A stretch of 64,000 nucleotides of DNA from Myxococcota bacterium (GCA_022842935.1 JALHOP010000009.1:62001-126000), one strand, 5' to 3'. Shown: positions 1 to 10,203, counted from the first letter of the stretch. Notes: a model not told the origin generated them from the letters alone. Translations and numbers: made by a program.

Positions 1-63
1 CGCAGGTGACGGCGCGGAGCTCTGACCCCTACGCTCGGTTGTGCCGGTCCGACGCGGCTGGGG

Positions 64-845
64 TTAGATAGCCCGACGGCGCGTGAACACCACCATCGCG
101 ACCATGAGGATGACCGCAGCATAGAGCACACCGTAGCCGATCCCGAAGCCAACGAAGGCGCCAGGGACGGGTAGGGCATTGGCCGCTTGGCCGCGGACCG
201 AGAGATTTTGTAGGTCGGGCAACACGTAGTAGGCAAAACGCAGCACGTAGCCAGTTTCTTTGCCCTCCGCGATCTGGCGGTTGGCAATGCGCATGACGTC
301 GTCGGCAAGACTCCCGGCGACGATGATGCCGGCGGCGTAAGCGGCTGCGAGCGCAGGGACCGCCATGGTCGAGAACATGAGCGCGATAGCGGCCACGACG
401 CCGATCTCCACGAGCTCCAAGGGCCACTGGATCCAGAGGGCCGTCGGCACGGGGTCTCCGTAAATCCACGTGGTAAGGGCCGTGGCGATGATCATCACGC
501 TGACCACCGCCCACATCGCGAACACGACACCCAGATATTTGCCCAGAATGAACGCCCAGCGTGGCATTGGACGGGCGAGGACGGGGAATGCGGTGTGTTT
601 GGAGATCTCTCCAGCGAAGCTCACGACTGCTAAGGCTATGGTCATGGCGCTGCCGATGACGCTGGCGGCACCGAGACCAATATCGACGATGAGGCGGGCA
701 CGCTCGCCGATTGCGATGGCGGCCGCTGTGACGGACAGGCCGACGAGGATGATGCCGAATGCCAAGGCAATGAGCAGCAGCTTGTTGCGCAGCGCTTCGA
801 GGGTCGTGGTCCAGGCGACGACGCCCGCGGCGCGGAGGTTCTTGG

Positions 846-849
<4 letters not shown>
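64..849 (-). CDS. pilI: ABC-2 type transporter permease, PilI-like
   Basis: This 261-residue protein is strongly hydrophobic, with about six membrane segments (first near residues 22-45, last near 235-255), as in ABC-2 permeases. Its ATG at 847-849 overlaps the stop of the upstream ATPase gene by four bases, so the pair is translationally coupled. In Myxococcus xanthus the order pilA-pilG-pilH-pilI encodes pilin plus an ABC transporter needed for pilus assembly. The same order is seen here, so I assign PilI by position and fold type. The sequence alone supports only a generic ABC-2 permease. It is the last gene of the minus-strand operon and ends in TAA; no terminator hairpin is obvious in bases 1-63. 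Confidence 0.8.
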
Positions 850-1768
<919 letters not shown>

Positions 1769-1772
<4 letters not shown>

Positions 1773-2683
1773 TCGGGTGGCAGCTGATCTTCACGATACG
1801 GGGGATGCCAGCCATCCGAAAAAATCGCGCCGGCAGCCTGCGGCTTCAAGCGCAGACGTGACCCCTCGGAGTCGCTATGGACGAAGCCGTCGCTCTCCAA
1901 ACGATAGGGCTTGCCGAAGGGGTCATGCGGCGGCTCGCGGAGGTAACCTGCCGTCACGAAGTCGGCGATGCTCTTGGGTTCGACTCCATGCTCACCGTGA
2001 TAGCGTTGAACCAGGCGGTTCAAGAAGCCGAGCTCGAGATCGAGCTGAAGCGACTTGCGACGCTCGAGGTAGCTCGCCCGGAGCTGCTCGTCCTTCGTGC
2101 GCTCCAGGATCTCGTCGATGAGCTGGATCCCGAACTCGGGTCGCCCGGCGTGCGCCGCGACACGGGTCGCGAGCTGCGCCGTGATGGGAGGAGCCTCGGG
2201 GTACTTCGAAGCAATGCTCAGCGCTTCGGCAGCGCCCACGTAGTCCTGTTGGAAATAGTACCGGTTGAAGCCGAGGTAGAAGGGGATCTGCCAAACGTCG
2301 GGTCGGTACTTTAGGCCTTGTTCGAGAAGCGCGTTGGCTTTCGCGGGATCCATCCGCTGGAGAGTCAGAGCCGTGCCCGCGAAGACGTACGCGGTCTTGA
2401 AGTATGGGTCGAGCGTCAGGACGCGACGCAGCATCGGCTCGAGGAGGGGATAGGCGAAGGCGTTGTAGGCCGGCGTACCGAAGTGTTCGAGCGCTCGCAT
2501 CCAGTAGTAGTCGGCGACGACGTGGTCGTAGCCAAGGCTTACGAGTTGCAGCGATCCGATGGTCGGCAGCGTCTCGGCGAGCGCGTCGGGTGCGGCAAGG
2601 ATGACGCGATCCAGGCGTTCGTGGAGCCAATGGGCTATTGTCGCCGATGCGCAGAGCACGATGGTAAACAGGAGCCGCGTCAC
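1769..2683 (-). CDS. pilG: TPR-like secreted protein, PilG-like
   Basis: A 304-residue protein with a hydrophobic N-terminus (residues 3-17), a signal peptide or anchor, followed by helical repeat segments of TPR type around residues 90-190. It starts at GTG 2681-2683, one base after the stop of the preceding pilin gene, and its stop overlaps the ATPase start by four bases, so it is part of the pilin operon. No enzyme motif is visible. Its place between pilin and the PilH/PilI-like genes matches pilG of M. xanthus, a gene needed for pilus formation but of unclear biochemical role. The name rests on synteny rather than on residues I can check. Confidence 0.65.
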
Positions 2684-2684
2684 G

Positions 2685-3167
2685 TCAGTTGGCTAGATCA
2701 TCGCCTTGCGCGGGCTCGGCGCAAGAGGTCGCCGACGCCGCGCTGCCGTTACAGAGGAGGTTGTTGTTGTCGATGCGCCAGGCGTCGATGAAGCTGTCGG
2801 CATCGACGTTGCCGGCAGCGGTCGCAATGAAGGCTGACGCAGCCTCTGACGCGGACTCCACCGCTGCTGAAGAGAAGGTACTCGCGGGGCGCTGCGACGG
2901 GATGACCGATGTGCCCCCACCCCGGTAGGTGTAACGGTTGCCTTGCTCAGGGATGAAGTTCGCCGTCCCGCAAACGTAGGTCTCGTATTCGGCGGCGTAC
3001 GACTTCTTGGCTACGAACAATGACTTCAGGTTCGCCTTGGCTTCCGACTGCTTCGACTTCGCCTGGAACCGGGCGAAGTTTGGTATCGCGATAGCGGCCA
3101 AGATGCCGATGATGGCCACTACGATCATGAGCTCGATGAGAGTGAAGCCGTTCCGCCGACCGCCCAT
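2685..3167 (-). CDS. pilA: Type IV major-pilin-like protein (diverged third copy)
   Basis: A 160-residue prepilin. The leader MGGRRNG is followed by [14 protein letters not shown], giving the PilD cleavage site after Gly7, the N-methylated Phe and Glu5 of the mature pilin, then a single hydrophobic helix. The globular part follows the plan of the two pilin genes upstream ([21 protein letters not shown] near the end) but has diverged in sequence and cysteine placement. A good ribosome site, GGGGAG, lies six bases before ATG 3165-3167. It is the third pilin in the operon and abuts the PilG-like gene with one base between them. It may be a minor pilin or a reserve copy. Confidence 0.9.
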   Translation of the reverse strand: MGGRRNGFTLIELMIVVAIIGILAAIAIPNFARFQAKSKQSEAKANLKSLFVAKKSYAAEYETYVCGTANFIPEQGNRYTYRGGGTSVIPSQRPASTFSSAAVESASEAASAFIATAAGNVDADSFIDAWRIDNNNLLCNGSAASATSCAEPAQGDDLAN

Positions 3168-3211
3168 GTTGCTCCCCGAGGCGCACCCTTACCGTTTGGC
3201 TTTTTTCTCGA

Positions 3212-3697
3212 TTAGCGACTCACGTCGTCCGCTGCTTGCGGATTGTTGGTCGCGCACGCCGTCGCACTGCCGCGGGTGCCATTGCAGAGGACGTTGTTCT
3301 CGTTGATTTCCCAACCATCGACCGTCGCGTCGGTATCGATGTTACCCATGGCGGTCGCCGTGAAGCTGGTGGCGTTCTCGGCGGGCGAGGTCACGCTCGC
3401 GCCGCTGAAGGTCGAAGCCGGCTTCTGCGACGGATAGGCCGAGCTGCCACCGTGGTAGGTGTAGCGATTGCCCATCTCGGGGATGAAGTTACAGAGGTTG
3501 CAAGCGAAGGTGTCGTTCTCGGCGAAGTTCGACTTCTTGGCCACAAAGATGGCCTTGAGGTTGGCCTTGGCTTCCGACTGCTTGGACTTCGCCTGGAAGC
3601 GTACGAAGTTGGGGATCGCAATCGCAGCCAGAATGCCGATGATCGCGACGACGATCATGAGCTCGATGAGGGTGAAGCCCTTTTGCAGCTTGCGCAT
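3212..3697 (-). CDS. pilA: Type IV pilin PilA, second tandem copy
   Basis: A 161-residue prepilin with leader MRKLQKG and [14 protein letters not shown]. The protein is identical to the upstream copy except for its last residue (Arg instead of Leu), and the DNA is identical across 3222-3697. Upstream of the ATG the two copies share only scraps of similarity, so this copy has its own ribosome site (GAGGA about 12 bases before ATG). It ends in TAA whereas the first copy ends in TAG. It is expected to be processed by the prepilin peptidase encoded at 8105-8935 and assembled into a type IV pilus. Two cysteines near residues 52-55 and two near 137-147 could form disulfides. Confidence 0.93.
   Translation of the reverse strand: MRKLQKGFTLIELMIVVAIIGILAAIAIPNFVRFQAKSKQSEAKANLKAIFVAKKSNFAENDTFACNLCNFIPEMGNRYTYHGGSSAYPSQKPASTFSGASVTSPAENATSFTATAMGNIDTDATVDGWEINENNVLCNGTRGSATACATNNPQAADDVSR
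3222..3697. repeat. Direct repeat copy 1: pilin coding sequence
   Basis: These 476 bases appear identical to 3813-4288, a tandem direct repeat with a 591-base offset. Identity begins at the ATG and stops about three codons before the stop, whereas the flanks have diverged with indels. That pattern fits gene conversion or very recent homogenisation within an older duplication better than a fresh whole-segment duplication. Confidence 0.9.
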
Positions 3698-3758
3698 CAG
3701 TTCTGTGCTTCCTCGTGATGGGGCAGGTTCTGAGGGACAATGTTCGCGAGCTTGGTTC

Positions 3759-3790
3759 GGAAAGGGCGCGTTCTTCGACGCGCCCTTTCC
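3759..3790 (-). terminator. Stable hairpin between first and second pilin genes
   Basis: A perfect 12-base stem (3759-3770 with 3779-3790, GGAAAGGGCGCG and its complement) encloses an eight-base loop. It lies 13 bases after the stop of the first pilin gene. On the minus strand there is no following U-run, so it may be a partial terminator, a 3' stabiliser or a processing site that raises first-copy pilin mRNA relative to downstream genes. Confidence 0.6.
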
Positions 3791-3802
3791 TAAGCATTCC
3801 GA

Positions 3803-4288
3803 CTAGAGAGAGACGTCGTCCGCTGCTTGCGGATTGTTGGTCGCGCACGCCGTCGCACTGCCGCGGGTGCCATTGCAGAGGACGTTGTTCTCGTTGATTT
3901 CCCAACCATCGACCGTCGCGTCGGTATCGATGTTACCCATGGCGGTCGCCGTGAAGCTGGTGGCGTTCTCGGCGGGCGAGGTCACGCTCGCGCCGCTGAA
4001 GGTCGAAGCCGGCTTCTGCGACGGATAGGCCGAGCTGCCACCGTGGTAGGTGTAGCGATTGCCCATCTCGGGGATGAAGTTACAGAGGTTGCAAGCGAAG
4101 GTGTCGTTCTCGGCGAAGTTCGACTTCTTGGCCACAAAGATGGCCTTGAGGTTGGCCTTGGCTTCCGACTGCTTGGACTTCGCCTGGAAGCGTACGAAGT
4201 TGGGGATCGCAATCGCAGCCAGAATGCCGATGATCGCGACGACGATCATGAGCTCGATGAGGGTGAAGCCCTTTTGCAGCTTGCGCAT
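3803..4288 (-). CDS. pilA: Type IV pilin PilA, first (promoter-proximal) copy
   Basis: A 161-residue prepilin, the first gene after the sigma-54 promoter at 4374-4389. I place the start at ATG 4286-4288 because the class III leader MRKLQKG begins there and AGGAG lies ten bases upstream. The reading frame is open further upstream but that extension has no pilin character. The mature protein begins [14 protein letters not shown] with the invariant Glu5. The untranslated leader would be about 70-75 bases. A strong hairpin follows the stop at 3759-3790 and may cap this message before the second copy. The sequence type resembles deltaproteobacterial and myxobacterial PilA but is shorter than M. 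xanthus PilA. Confidence 0.94.
   Translation of the reverse strand: MRKLQKGFTLIELMIVVAIIGILAAIAIPNFVRFQAKSKQSEAKANLKAIFVAKKSNFAENDTFACNLCNFIPEMGNRYTYHGGSSAYPSQKPASTFSGASVTSPAENATSFTATAMGNIDTDATVDGWEINENNVLCNGTRGSATACATNNPQAADDVSL
3813..4288. repeat. Direct repeat copy 2: pilin coding sequence
   Basis: Partner of 3222-3697. It covers the promoter-proximal pilin gene from its ATG almost to its stop. No synonymous differences are visible, while the 5' leaders and 3' ends differ. Confidence 0.9.
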
Positions 4289-4373
4289 AGTCAGTTTGCT
4301 CCTAACAGCATCTCGGGAATGAAAAGTTGCAGTGCGCGTCGTGGGGATCACGTCGTGCTCGGCTGCTCTTGTC

Positions 4374-4389
4374 AGCAACCGTAGTGCCA
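4374..4389 (-). promoter_or_regulatory. Sigma-54 promoter of the pilin operon
   Basis: On the minus strand 4389-4374 reads TGGCAC, five bases (TACGG), then TTGCT. This matches the RpoN -24/-12 consensus TGGCAC-N5-TTGCW at every fixed position with the required spacing. Transcription would start near 4362 and give a leader of about 70-75 bases before the first pilin ATG. Sigma-54 control with PilS/PilR is established for pilA in Myxococcus and Pseudomonas. The activator gene itself is not in the window. Confidence 0.88.
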
Positions 4390-4440
4390 AACGACCAGTT
4401 GAGCAAAAAACCTTAGCAATGCCTTTCCTCGTGCCGACCG

Positions 4441-4479
4441 GTGACAAAAACTGTCGCGCGAACCCCCGCGAGTGACAAA
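4441..4479 (-). promoter_or_regulatory. Candidate enhancer-binding (PilR-type) repeats
   Basis: GTGACAAA occurs at 4441-4448 and again at 4472-4479, 31 bases apart (about three helical turns) in the same orientation. They lie roughly 80-115 bases upstream of the predicted sigma-54 start, the usual distance for an activator of this class. On the minus strand each reads TTTGTCAC, containing the TGTC core reported for PilR sites in Pseudomonas. This is inference from position and repetition only. Confidence 0.4.
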
Positions 4480-4508
4480 CTCGGTCACCCACCTGGAGTA
4501 GGTCGCTG

Positions 4509-6320
4509 GTGCCGATGGAGGACGAGGACACACACGAGCGTTCGGCCTGGAGGCTGCGATGGTTGCTGCTGGTCGTGTTCGCCCTTCTCTATGGCGCATC
4601 ACTCCCGAGCACGGTGCAGACGCTCGATACAGGGGAGGTCGTCGCGGCGGCTTGGAAGCTGACCGTCGCCCATCCTCCCGGCTACCCACTGTTCGTGTGG
4701 CTGCAACACGCCTTCATGAAGGCGTGCCCCGTTGGTAGCGTGTTCTTCCGGGCCGCCCTTGGAAATGCCCTGTGCGCGCTTGGCACCCTCGCCATCCTCC
4801 TGCGCGTTGCGCGCTCATGGCTGTCAGTCGCGCTGATCGCCGCCGTGGGTACGACGTCGCTCGTCTGGCGTTATGCGGTGCTGCCGGATGTATTCGGCCT
4901 CCATCTGTTTCTGTCGACCGCCCTGGTCGCATTCGCGTTCGCACGGCCATTCGAGCTGCGGGTTTTTGGGGCCGCGATCGCGTTCGGTCTGGGAGCCGCG
5001 AATCACCAGTCGATCGTGTTTCTCGTTCCACTTCTCGTCGTGGTGGCTCTCGAGGAGCCTTCACGCCCCCGCGCCTTCATGGCGCTCGCCTTGGGTGCCG
5101 CGATCACCATCGCCCTTTACGCGTCGCTACTCGCCCTCGACAGTACGTCGCTCTTGGCCTGGAGCTCGCTCCGCGGACCCTCCGATGTTCTCGACCACTT
5201 CCTTCGTCGCTCCTACGGTACCTTCAAGCTCAGCGGATACGAGACGGAAGCCGACTTCGGCCGGATCTTGAGCGCTTTCGCGCGCGCCTGCGGTCCGTTC
5301 GGTGTCGCCGCGCTCCTGGTCGTTTGCGTCGGCTGTGCCCAGAACGCCCGCAGCATCAAGGCACGCGCGTTGCACCCCTGGTGGGTGACCCTTGCTTGCC
5401 TCGTCCTTTACGTCGCTGTGTTCTTCCCGCGCATGAACTCGAGCTCACACGTGCTTCATGACGGCGTACGCGAGCGGTTCTTCTTGTTCCCCATGGTCCT
5501 ACTGACCGCCCTTGCGGTGCGTGTGGTCGTAGCGCCGGGCCGCGTCCCATGGGCTTCGACTGCTTTGGCGAGCACCATGGCGCTGCTCTCCGTCGTGCAG
5601 GCCGTCACGTCCGATGCTTACGCCCTACGCAACGACACTGTCGTCGAAGACTACGCACGCAATCTCCTCAGTATCGCAAGATCTGCTGGAAAGCCTTCGC
5701 TCGTGATCGTTGAAACGGACACCCAGCTCTTCGCGTCGTACTACGTGAAGGCCGTGGAGCCGGGCTACGACGATGTCGTTCCCGTCGGCGTCGGCAACAT
5801 TTTCCTCATCGACCGACTCGAGAAGATGAAGCGAGCTTGGCCTCGGTTCACATTCGATCTGAAGGAGATATTCGAAGGGGATCGGCGCAGCATATTCCGG
5901 AGCTTCATTGCGCCGAACCTCGACGCGTTCGCGGTGTTCTCGACCGTGCCGGTTACCAATCCGAGTTGGCGGACGACGTTCTATCCGCTCGGCCGACGCA
6001 TCGAGGTCGGCGCCGGGGTCGCCATCGCTGGGGCACCCGTCGTCATTCGACCGCCACGCTTCCGCGCCGAAAGCGTGGACTACGTGGAGACCAAGGAGCT
6101 CTACGCCGACTACGCCGTCCAACACCTCGCGCGCGGGAAGGCTCTGCTGTCCACCGGCGATCCCGAAGGGGCCAAGCGAGCCTTCCTCGCTGGCCTCGAA
6201 CGCGTCCCGTATTGCATCCCGTGCCTCAAGAACTATTGCACGCTCGACGAGCACCGGGACGAACGTTGTGGCGCGCCGCTCAGCGCGCTGCAAGAGAGCG
6301 AGTACCATTACCTTGAGTAA
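4509..6320 (+). CDS. DUF2723-type membrane transferase A
   Basis: A 603-residue polytopic protein. Near the N-terminus it has [13 protein letters not shown] followed by HPPGYPL, the acidic first-loop and HPPGYP pattern of DUF2723 proteins, which resemble protein O-mannosyltransferases of the GT-C fold. About ten membrane helices follow, then a soluble C-terminal part of about 200 residues with a TPR-like segment and a C-x2-C pair (CIPC). The start is GTG 4509, ten bases after GGAG; ATG 4515 is the alternative. It is divergent from the pilin operon and tandem with a paralogue, and both precede pilD, so pilin or surface glycosylation is an attractive guess. Substrate and donor cannot be read from the sequence. 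Confidence 0.82.
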   Translation: MPMEDEDTHERSAWRLRWLLLVVFALLYGASLPSTVQTLDTGEVVAAAWKLTVAHPPGYPLFVWLQHAFMKACPVGSVFFRAALGNALCALGTLAILLRVARSWLSVALIAAVGTTSLVWRYAVLPDVFGLHLFLSTALVAFAFARPFELRVFGAAIAFGLGAANHQSIVFLVPLLVVVALEEPSRPRAFMALALGAAITIALYASLLALDSTSLLAWSSLRGPSDVLDHFLRRSYGTFKLSGYETEADFGRILSAFARACGPFGVAALLVVCVGCAQNARSIKARALHPWWVTLACLVLYVAVFFPRMNSSSHVLHDGVRERFFLFPMVLLTALAVRVVVAPGRVPWASTALASTMALLSVVQAVTSDAYALRNDTVVEDYARNLLSIARSAGKPSLVIVETDTQLFASYYVKAVEPGYDDVVPVGVGNIFLIDRLEKMKRAWPRFTFDLKEIFEGDRRSIFRSFIAPNLDAFAVFSTVPVTNPSWRTTFYPLGRRIEVGAGVAIAGAPVVIRPPRFRAESVDYVETKELYADYAVQHLARGKALLSTGDPEGAKRAFLAGLERVPYCIPCLKNYCTLDEHRDERCGAPLSALQESEYHYLE

Positions 6321-8094
6321 TTACGACTTGCGCTACCGATGGCTGGTGCTCTTGCCGCTCGCCGCCATCTACCTTGCGAGCCTGCCGCACTCGGTCCAGA
6401 TCCTCGACAGTGGTGAGCTGGTCACCAGCGCCTGGGACCTCACCGTGCCCCACGCGCCAGGGTATCCACTCTACGTTTGGCTCTACCACGCTTTCATGAA
6501 GATCTTCGGCGCGGGAACCGTCTTCTTTCGCGCGGCGCTGCTCACCGCGCTGTGTTGCCTTGGGGCGCTAGCGTTACTCCTCAAGCTCGCGCGTAGCTGG
6601 CTCGGCGTAGCCGCTATAGCGGCCATGGGAACGCTGGGTGCCGTCTGGCGCTATGCCGTGCTCCCCGACGTGTTCGCCTTGAATCTCGTCTTGGGCGCCG
6701 CGCTCATCGTGCTGGCGTTTGCTCCGCCGAGCGCGCGACGAACGGCCGGCGCTGCCGTCGTTTTCGGTCTCGGCGCGGCCAATCACCACACCATCGTGTT
6801 TCTTTCGCCGCTGGTCGTGTTGATTGCTTGGGAGGAGCCCAAGCGCTGGCGTGCACTCGCGGCGCTCGTGGCCGGCGCCGCTATCTCCGTGGGGCTCTAC
6901 GCCTCGCTGTTTCTGCTCGACACGGGTCATGTCAATTCGTTTGGTGACCTGTCGACCCTGCGCGGGCTCGTGCGGCATTTCCTTCGTACCGACTACGGTA
7001 CTTTCAACTTGAGCACCGGCGGGGGGACCGCGAACATCGGGCGAGTCGCCCTCGACCTAGCGGTCACTGTCGGCGCTGCTGGTCTCGCTGCCGTCACCAT
7101 CGTGGGGCTTGGCGTCGCGGCGGACTGGAAGACGCGCACCCATCGCACCTGGTGGGTTTTGCTGGCCTGCGTGGTTGCCTACCTCGTGTTGTTCCTCCCT
7201 CGTATGAATCTCGGCGGCGACGACACCAACGCTATCGGTCTGCGAGAGCGCTTCTTTTTGCTGCCGGTTCTCATGCTGACCGCGCTGGCGGTGTGCTCTC
7301 CCTTGGGCGGTGTGAAGGCCCAGCTTCATCGAGCGTTGCTCCTCTGCCTGGCGGCGATCTCCTTGGTGCAGGCGGTTCTCGGAGACACGTATGGCTTGGC
7401 TCACGATGTCGTCGTTCAAGAGTACATGCGCAATCTCCTGAAGACCGCTGTGAGCCGCGGTACCCCAGCGATCCTCATCGTCGACTCCGACACCAAGACC
7501 TTCGGAGGACGATACGTGCAGTCCACCGAACCGGGCTATGAAGACGTCTTCATCCTGCCACGGTCGCGGACCTTCGATCGCAGACTGCTCGAGCGCGCCA
7601 AGAAGCGTTGGCCCCAGCTCTACTACGACGCCGAGGTGGTGAAGACGCAGAAGAACATGGACATCTTCAAGCAGCTTCTGGCGCCCAACATGAGCTCCTT
7701 TTCGATAACCCACGTCATGCCCTTCAGCTCGCCACGTGGCATGACGACCTATTACCCCGTGGGGCGCGGGCTCGATCCGGGTACGGGGATCGTGATCGCG
7801 GACGCGCCTGCGGTGAAGCCTACGCCGCCGAGCTATCGCGCCGATTCGTCGGACTACGTCGACACGAAGGAGATCTTCGCGGAGTACACCGTGTATTATC
7901 TCGCGCTCGGCAACGAGCTACTCGCGAAAGGCGACAAGCGCGCGGCTCGTCAGGCGTTCTTGGATGGTTTGGGCCTCGTTCCCTACTGTGTGACGTGTTT
8001 GCGCAAGGCCTGCGAGTTGGAAGCCCCTGATCCTCGACGGTGCGACAATGCCGTCAACAAGATCCTGGAGAACGAGTACGACTACTTTGAGTGA
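6313..8094 (+). CDS. DUF2723-type membrane transferase B (paralogue)
   Basis: A 593-residue paralogue of the preceding gene, collinear throughout: RYRWLVLL at the start, LDSGELVTSAWDL, HAPGYPLYVW, ten or so helices, and a C-terminal domain ending with a conserved CVTC pair and an acidic tail. The frame is open far upstream over the previous gene, but homology to the first copy begins at TTG 6313, which overlaps the previous stop by eight bases, so I use TTG 6313 (TTG 6328 is possible). Note that the histidine of HPPGYP is kept but the next residue is Ala. The two copies may act as a pair or on different sugars. Confidence 0.8.
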   Translation: MSNYDLRYRWLVLLPLAAIYLASLPHSVQILDSGELVTSAWDLTVPHAPGYPLYVWLYHAFMKIFGAGTVFFRAALLTALCCLGALALLLKLARSWLGVAAIAAMGTLGAVWRYAVLPDVFALNLVLGAALIVLAFAPPSARRTAGAAVVFGLGAANHHTIVFLSPLVVLIAWEEPKRWRALAALVAGAAISVGLYASLFLLDTGHVNSFGDLSTLRGLVRHFLRTDYGTFNLSTGGGTANIGRVALDLAVTVGAAGLAAVTIVGLGVAADWKTRTHRTWWVLLACVVAYLVLFLPRMNLGGDDTNAIGLRERFFLLPVLMLTALAVCSPLGGVKAQLHRALLLCLAAISLVQAVLGDTYGLAHDVVVQEYMRNLLKTAVSRGTPAILIVDSDTKTFGGRYVQSTEPGYEDVFILPRSRTFDRRLLERAKKRWPQLYYDAEVVKTQKNMDIFKQLLAPNMSSFSITHVMPFSSPRGMTTYYPVGRGLDPGTGIVIADAPAVKPTPPSYRADSSDYVDTKEIFAEYTVYYLALGNELLAKGDKRAARQAFLDGLGLVPYCVTCLRKACELEAPDPRRCDNAVNKILENEYDYFE

Positions 8095-8104
8095 CGGACA
8101 CGAC

Positions 8105-8935
8105 ATGTTTGACTGGGCCGCCATCGTCTACTTCTTCTTCGTCGGCTCCGTCGTTGGGTCGTTTTTGAACGTCGTTGTTGCTCGCTTGCCCGAAGGGCTG
8201 TCCGTCGTCAGTCCGCGATCGCGGTGTCCACGTTGCCAGAAGCAGATCGCATGGTACGATAACATCCCCATCGTTAGCTGGCTGCTTCTCGGCGCCAAGT
8301 GCCGAAATTGCAAGCTCCCGGTAAGCCCCCGCTATCCGCTCGTCGAGCTGCTCATGGGTTGCATCGGTGCTGTGTCGTTCGTTCAACTCGGGCTCACCTG
8401 GCAACTGCTCGTCTGGTTTCCTGTCGCGGCGATCCTGCTCGCCATCGTGTTTCTCGACATCGACCACTGGTGGGTGCCCGATGTGCTCACGTATCCCGCC
8501 ATGGCCTGGGCGCTCGCGGGGGCGTTTTTGCCGGGCGGCATCGGCTGGGTGGCGGCGCTCCTCGGGCTCGCGCCGGCGCTGTTCCTCTGGGGACTCGCGT
8601 GGGCGTTTTTGAAGATCACCAAACGTGAAGGCCTTGGCCTGGGTGACGTGAAGCTCCTCGCCCTGATGGGCCTCGTGCTCGGGCCGATGGGGGCGGTGAC
8701 CGCACTGTTCTGCGCGGCGATCCAGGGTGCCGTCATCGGCGTCATCGTCATCGCCACAGGCGGCCACAAGGCTATCCCTCAGCCGGCAAACGATGACGGC
8801 TGGGTACCCCATCCGCGCGCCATCCCATTCGGGCCGTTCCTCGCGCTCGGCACCTACGAGGTGATGTTGATGCCCGACGTTTTCGCGGACATCCCCGCGC
8901 GCATCGCGGCGGCGCTGCTGCCGCTCCTGCAATGA
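8105..8935 (+). CDS. pilD: Prepilin peptidase / N-methyltransferase
   Basis: A 276-residue membrane aspartyl protease that cleaves class III leaders such as those of the pilins at 2685-4288 and methylates the new N-terminus. It has the N-terminal zinc-type motif with C41-x2-C44 and C66-x2-C69, the first catalytic Asp in FLDID (about 118) and the second in GLGLGDVK (Asp181), plus about eight membrane segments. ATG 8105 lies ten bases after the stop of the transferase gene; TTG 8087 in the same frame is possible. Its closeness to the pilins matches the myxobacterial pil cluster, where pilD follows pilI. Confidence 0.95.
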   Translation: MFDWAAIVYFFFVGSVVGSFLNVVVARLPEGLSVVSPRSRCPRCQKQIAWYDNIPIVSWLLLGAKCRNCKLPVSPRYPLVELLMGCIGAVSFVQLGLTWQLLVWFPVAAILLAIVFLDIDHWWVPDVLTYPAMAWALAGAFLPGGIGWVAALLGLAPALFLWGLAWAFLKITKREGLGLGDVKLLALMGLVLGPMGAVTALFCAAIQGAVIGVIVIATGGHKAIPQPANDDGWVPHPRAIPFGPFLALGTYEVMLMPDVFADIPARIAAALLPLLQ

Positions 8936-10203
8936 ACGCGCTCTCGGCCCGCATAGGGTTTAGCTTGATGGTCGCGGCGCTGACTGGCCTCGTCATCCTC
9001 GACTTGCTCTACATCTTCGACGGCCAGCGCACGCTCTCACGCCAGCGCCAGCACGAGCTCGCTTGGGTCGCGACCCGGGTCGCGGGTGACCTACCCGCGC
9101 TGACCCGAGTCGAGCCTTACGTCGCGCGGATGGGCGCCGAACACGGGATCGTCATCACCCTGGTCGGCGACGACGGCCGCCTCGTGCAGAGCCACTCCGC
9201 GCCGCAGCTCGCGAAATTCGTGTTCGCGAACGCGCCCCTACGCGCCGAGGGCTACGAGAATCTCGCGGTGCAGACGAGCGCCAAGCCTTGGGTCTACGTG
9301 ATCGCGTCACGTCCGCTAAAAGAGACCATTGACATGGTGATGGCGCGCCAGCCTCGGGTGCTCGCGCTCATCGCACTTTCCGCTAGTCTCATCACGTTCA
9401 TCGCTCTGGGTTTCATGCGGCGCAGCGTCCTGCAGCCTATCGAGCGGAGCGAAGCGGATCGCCGTCGCATCGAGCAGCAGCTCTCCGAACTCACCGTTGC
9501 CAACCGCGCCCTCGAGGAGACGCGCGATCGCTTGGTACGCGCGGAGCGCCTGGCCGCAGTCGGGCGGCTCGCCGCGGGGCTCGCGCACGAGGTTGGTAAC
9601 CCTCTGGCCGTCCTCACGGGTTACACGTCGGTGCTGAGGGACCCGGGTCTCCCGCAGCCGCAGCGCGACGATGCGCTCGAGCGGATGGAGCGCGAGCTCG
9701 CCCGTATCCAGAGCACGGTGCGGAGCCTCCTCGACTATGCGCGGGCGCCCAGCGGCGTCGCTGGGACCGCGCGTGTCGCCGACGTCGCGGAACACGTGCA
9801 GAAGCTCGTGCAGCCGCAAGCCAGCAAGAAGAACGTCATCGTCAGCACGCAGGTCGGTGTCGAGCAGGTGGCGATGAGCGCCGACGCGCTCACCCAAGTT
9901 CTCCTGAACCTCACCCTCAACGCCCTCGACGCGGTGCCAGCAGGCGCCAGCATCGTCATTGCGAGCACGGCGGACGAAGGGACGGCGGTCGTCACCGTCG
10001 ACGACTCGGGGCCTGGCATCGCCGCTGCCGACGCCCCGAGGCTCTTCGAGCCGTTCTTCACCACCAAGCCAGCGGGCGTTGGCACCGGTCTCGGACTTTC
10101 GGTCTGCGAAAGCCTCGTCACCGCCGCCCATGGTAGCATCACCGCTGGCGCTAGCTCGACGCTTGGTGGTGCCCGCTTCAGCGTGAGACTTCCAAGACCA
10201 TGA
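8932..10203 (+). CDS. Membrane sensor histidine kinase, PilS/NtrB type
   Basis: A 423-residue kinase. Membrane helices at about 9-28 and 142-162 flank a periplasmic sensor region of about 110 residues. A short coiled linker then leads to the HisKA box LAHEVGNPLAVL (His219), the N box NLTLNALDAV, the G1 box DDSGPGI and FEPFFTTKPAGVGTGLGLS. The EVGNP form of the H box is typical of kinases paired with sigma-54 activators. It overlaps pilD by four bases (ATGA). In M. xanthus a second PilS/PilR pair lies near pilD, so this may be the counterpart. No response regulator follows; the next gene is a DUF488 protein. Confidence 0.88.
   Translation: MNALSARIGFSLMVAALTGLVILDLLYIFDGQRTLSRQRQHELAWVATRVAGDLPALTRVEPYVARMGAEHGIVITLVGDDGRLVQSHSAPQLAKFVFANAPLRAEGYENLAVQTSAKPWVYVIASRPLKETIDMVMARQPRVLALIALSASLITFIALGFMRRSVLQPIERSEADRRRIEQQLSELTVANRALEETRDRLVRAERLAAVGRLAAGLAHEVGNPLAVLTGYTSVLRDPGLPQPQRDDALERMERELARIQSTVRSLLDYARAPSGVAGTARVADVAEHVQKLVQPQASKKNVIVSTQVGVEQVAMSADALTQVLLNLTLNALDAVPAGASIVIASTADEGTAVVTVDDSGPGIAAADAPRLFEPFFTTKPAGVGTGLGLSVCESLVTAAHGSITAGASSTLGGARFSVRLPRP

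Noticed and set aside
4289-4531. 81-residue extension of the first pilin
   Set aside because: It would bury the class III leader inside the protein and cross the sigma-54 promoter. ATG 4288 has a good ribosome site.
5908-6312. N-terminal extension of the second DUF2723 protein
   Set aside because: It is out-of-frame reading of the first copy. Homology between the paralogues begins at TTG 6313.
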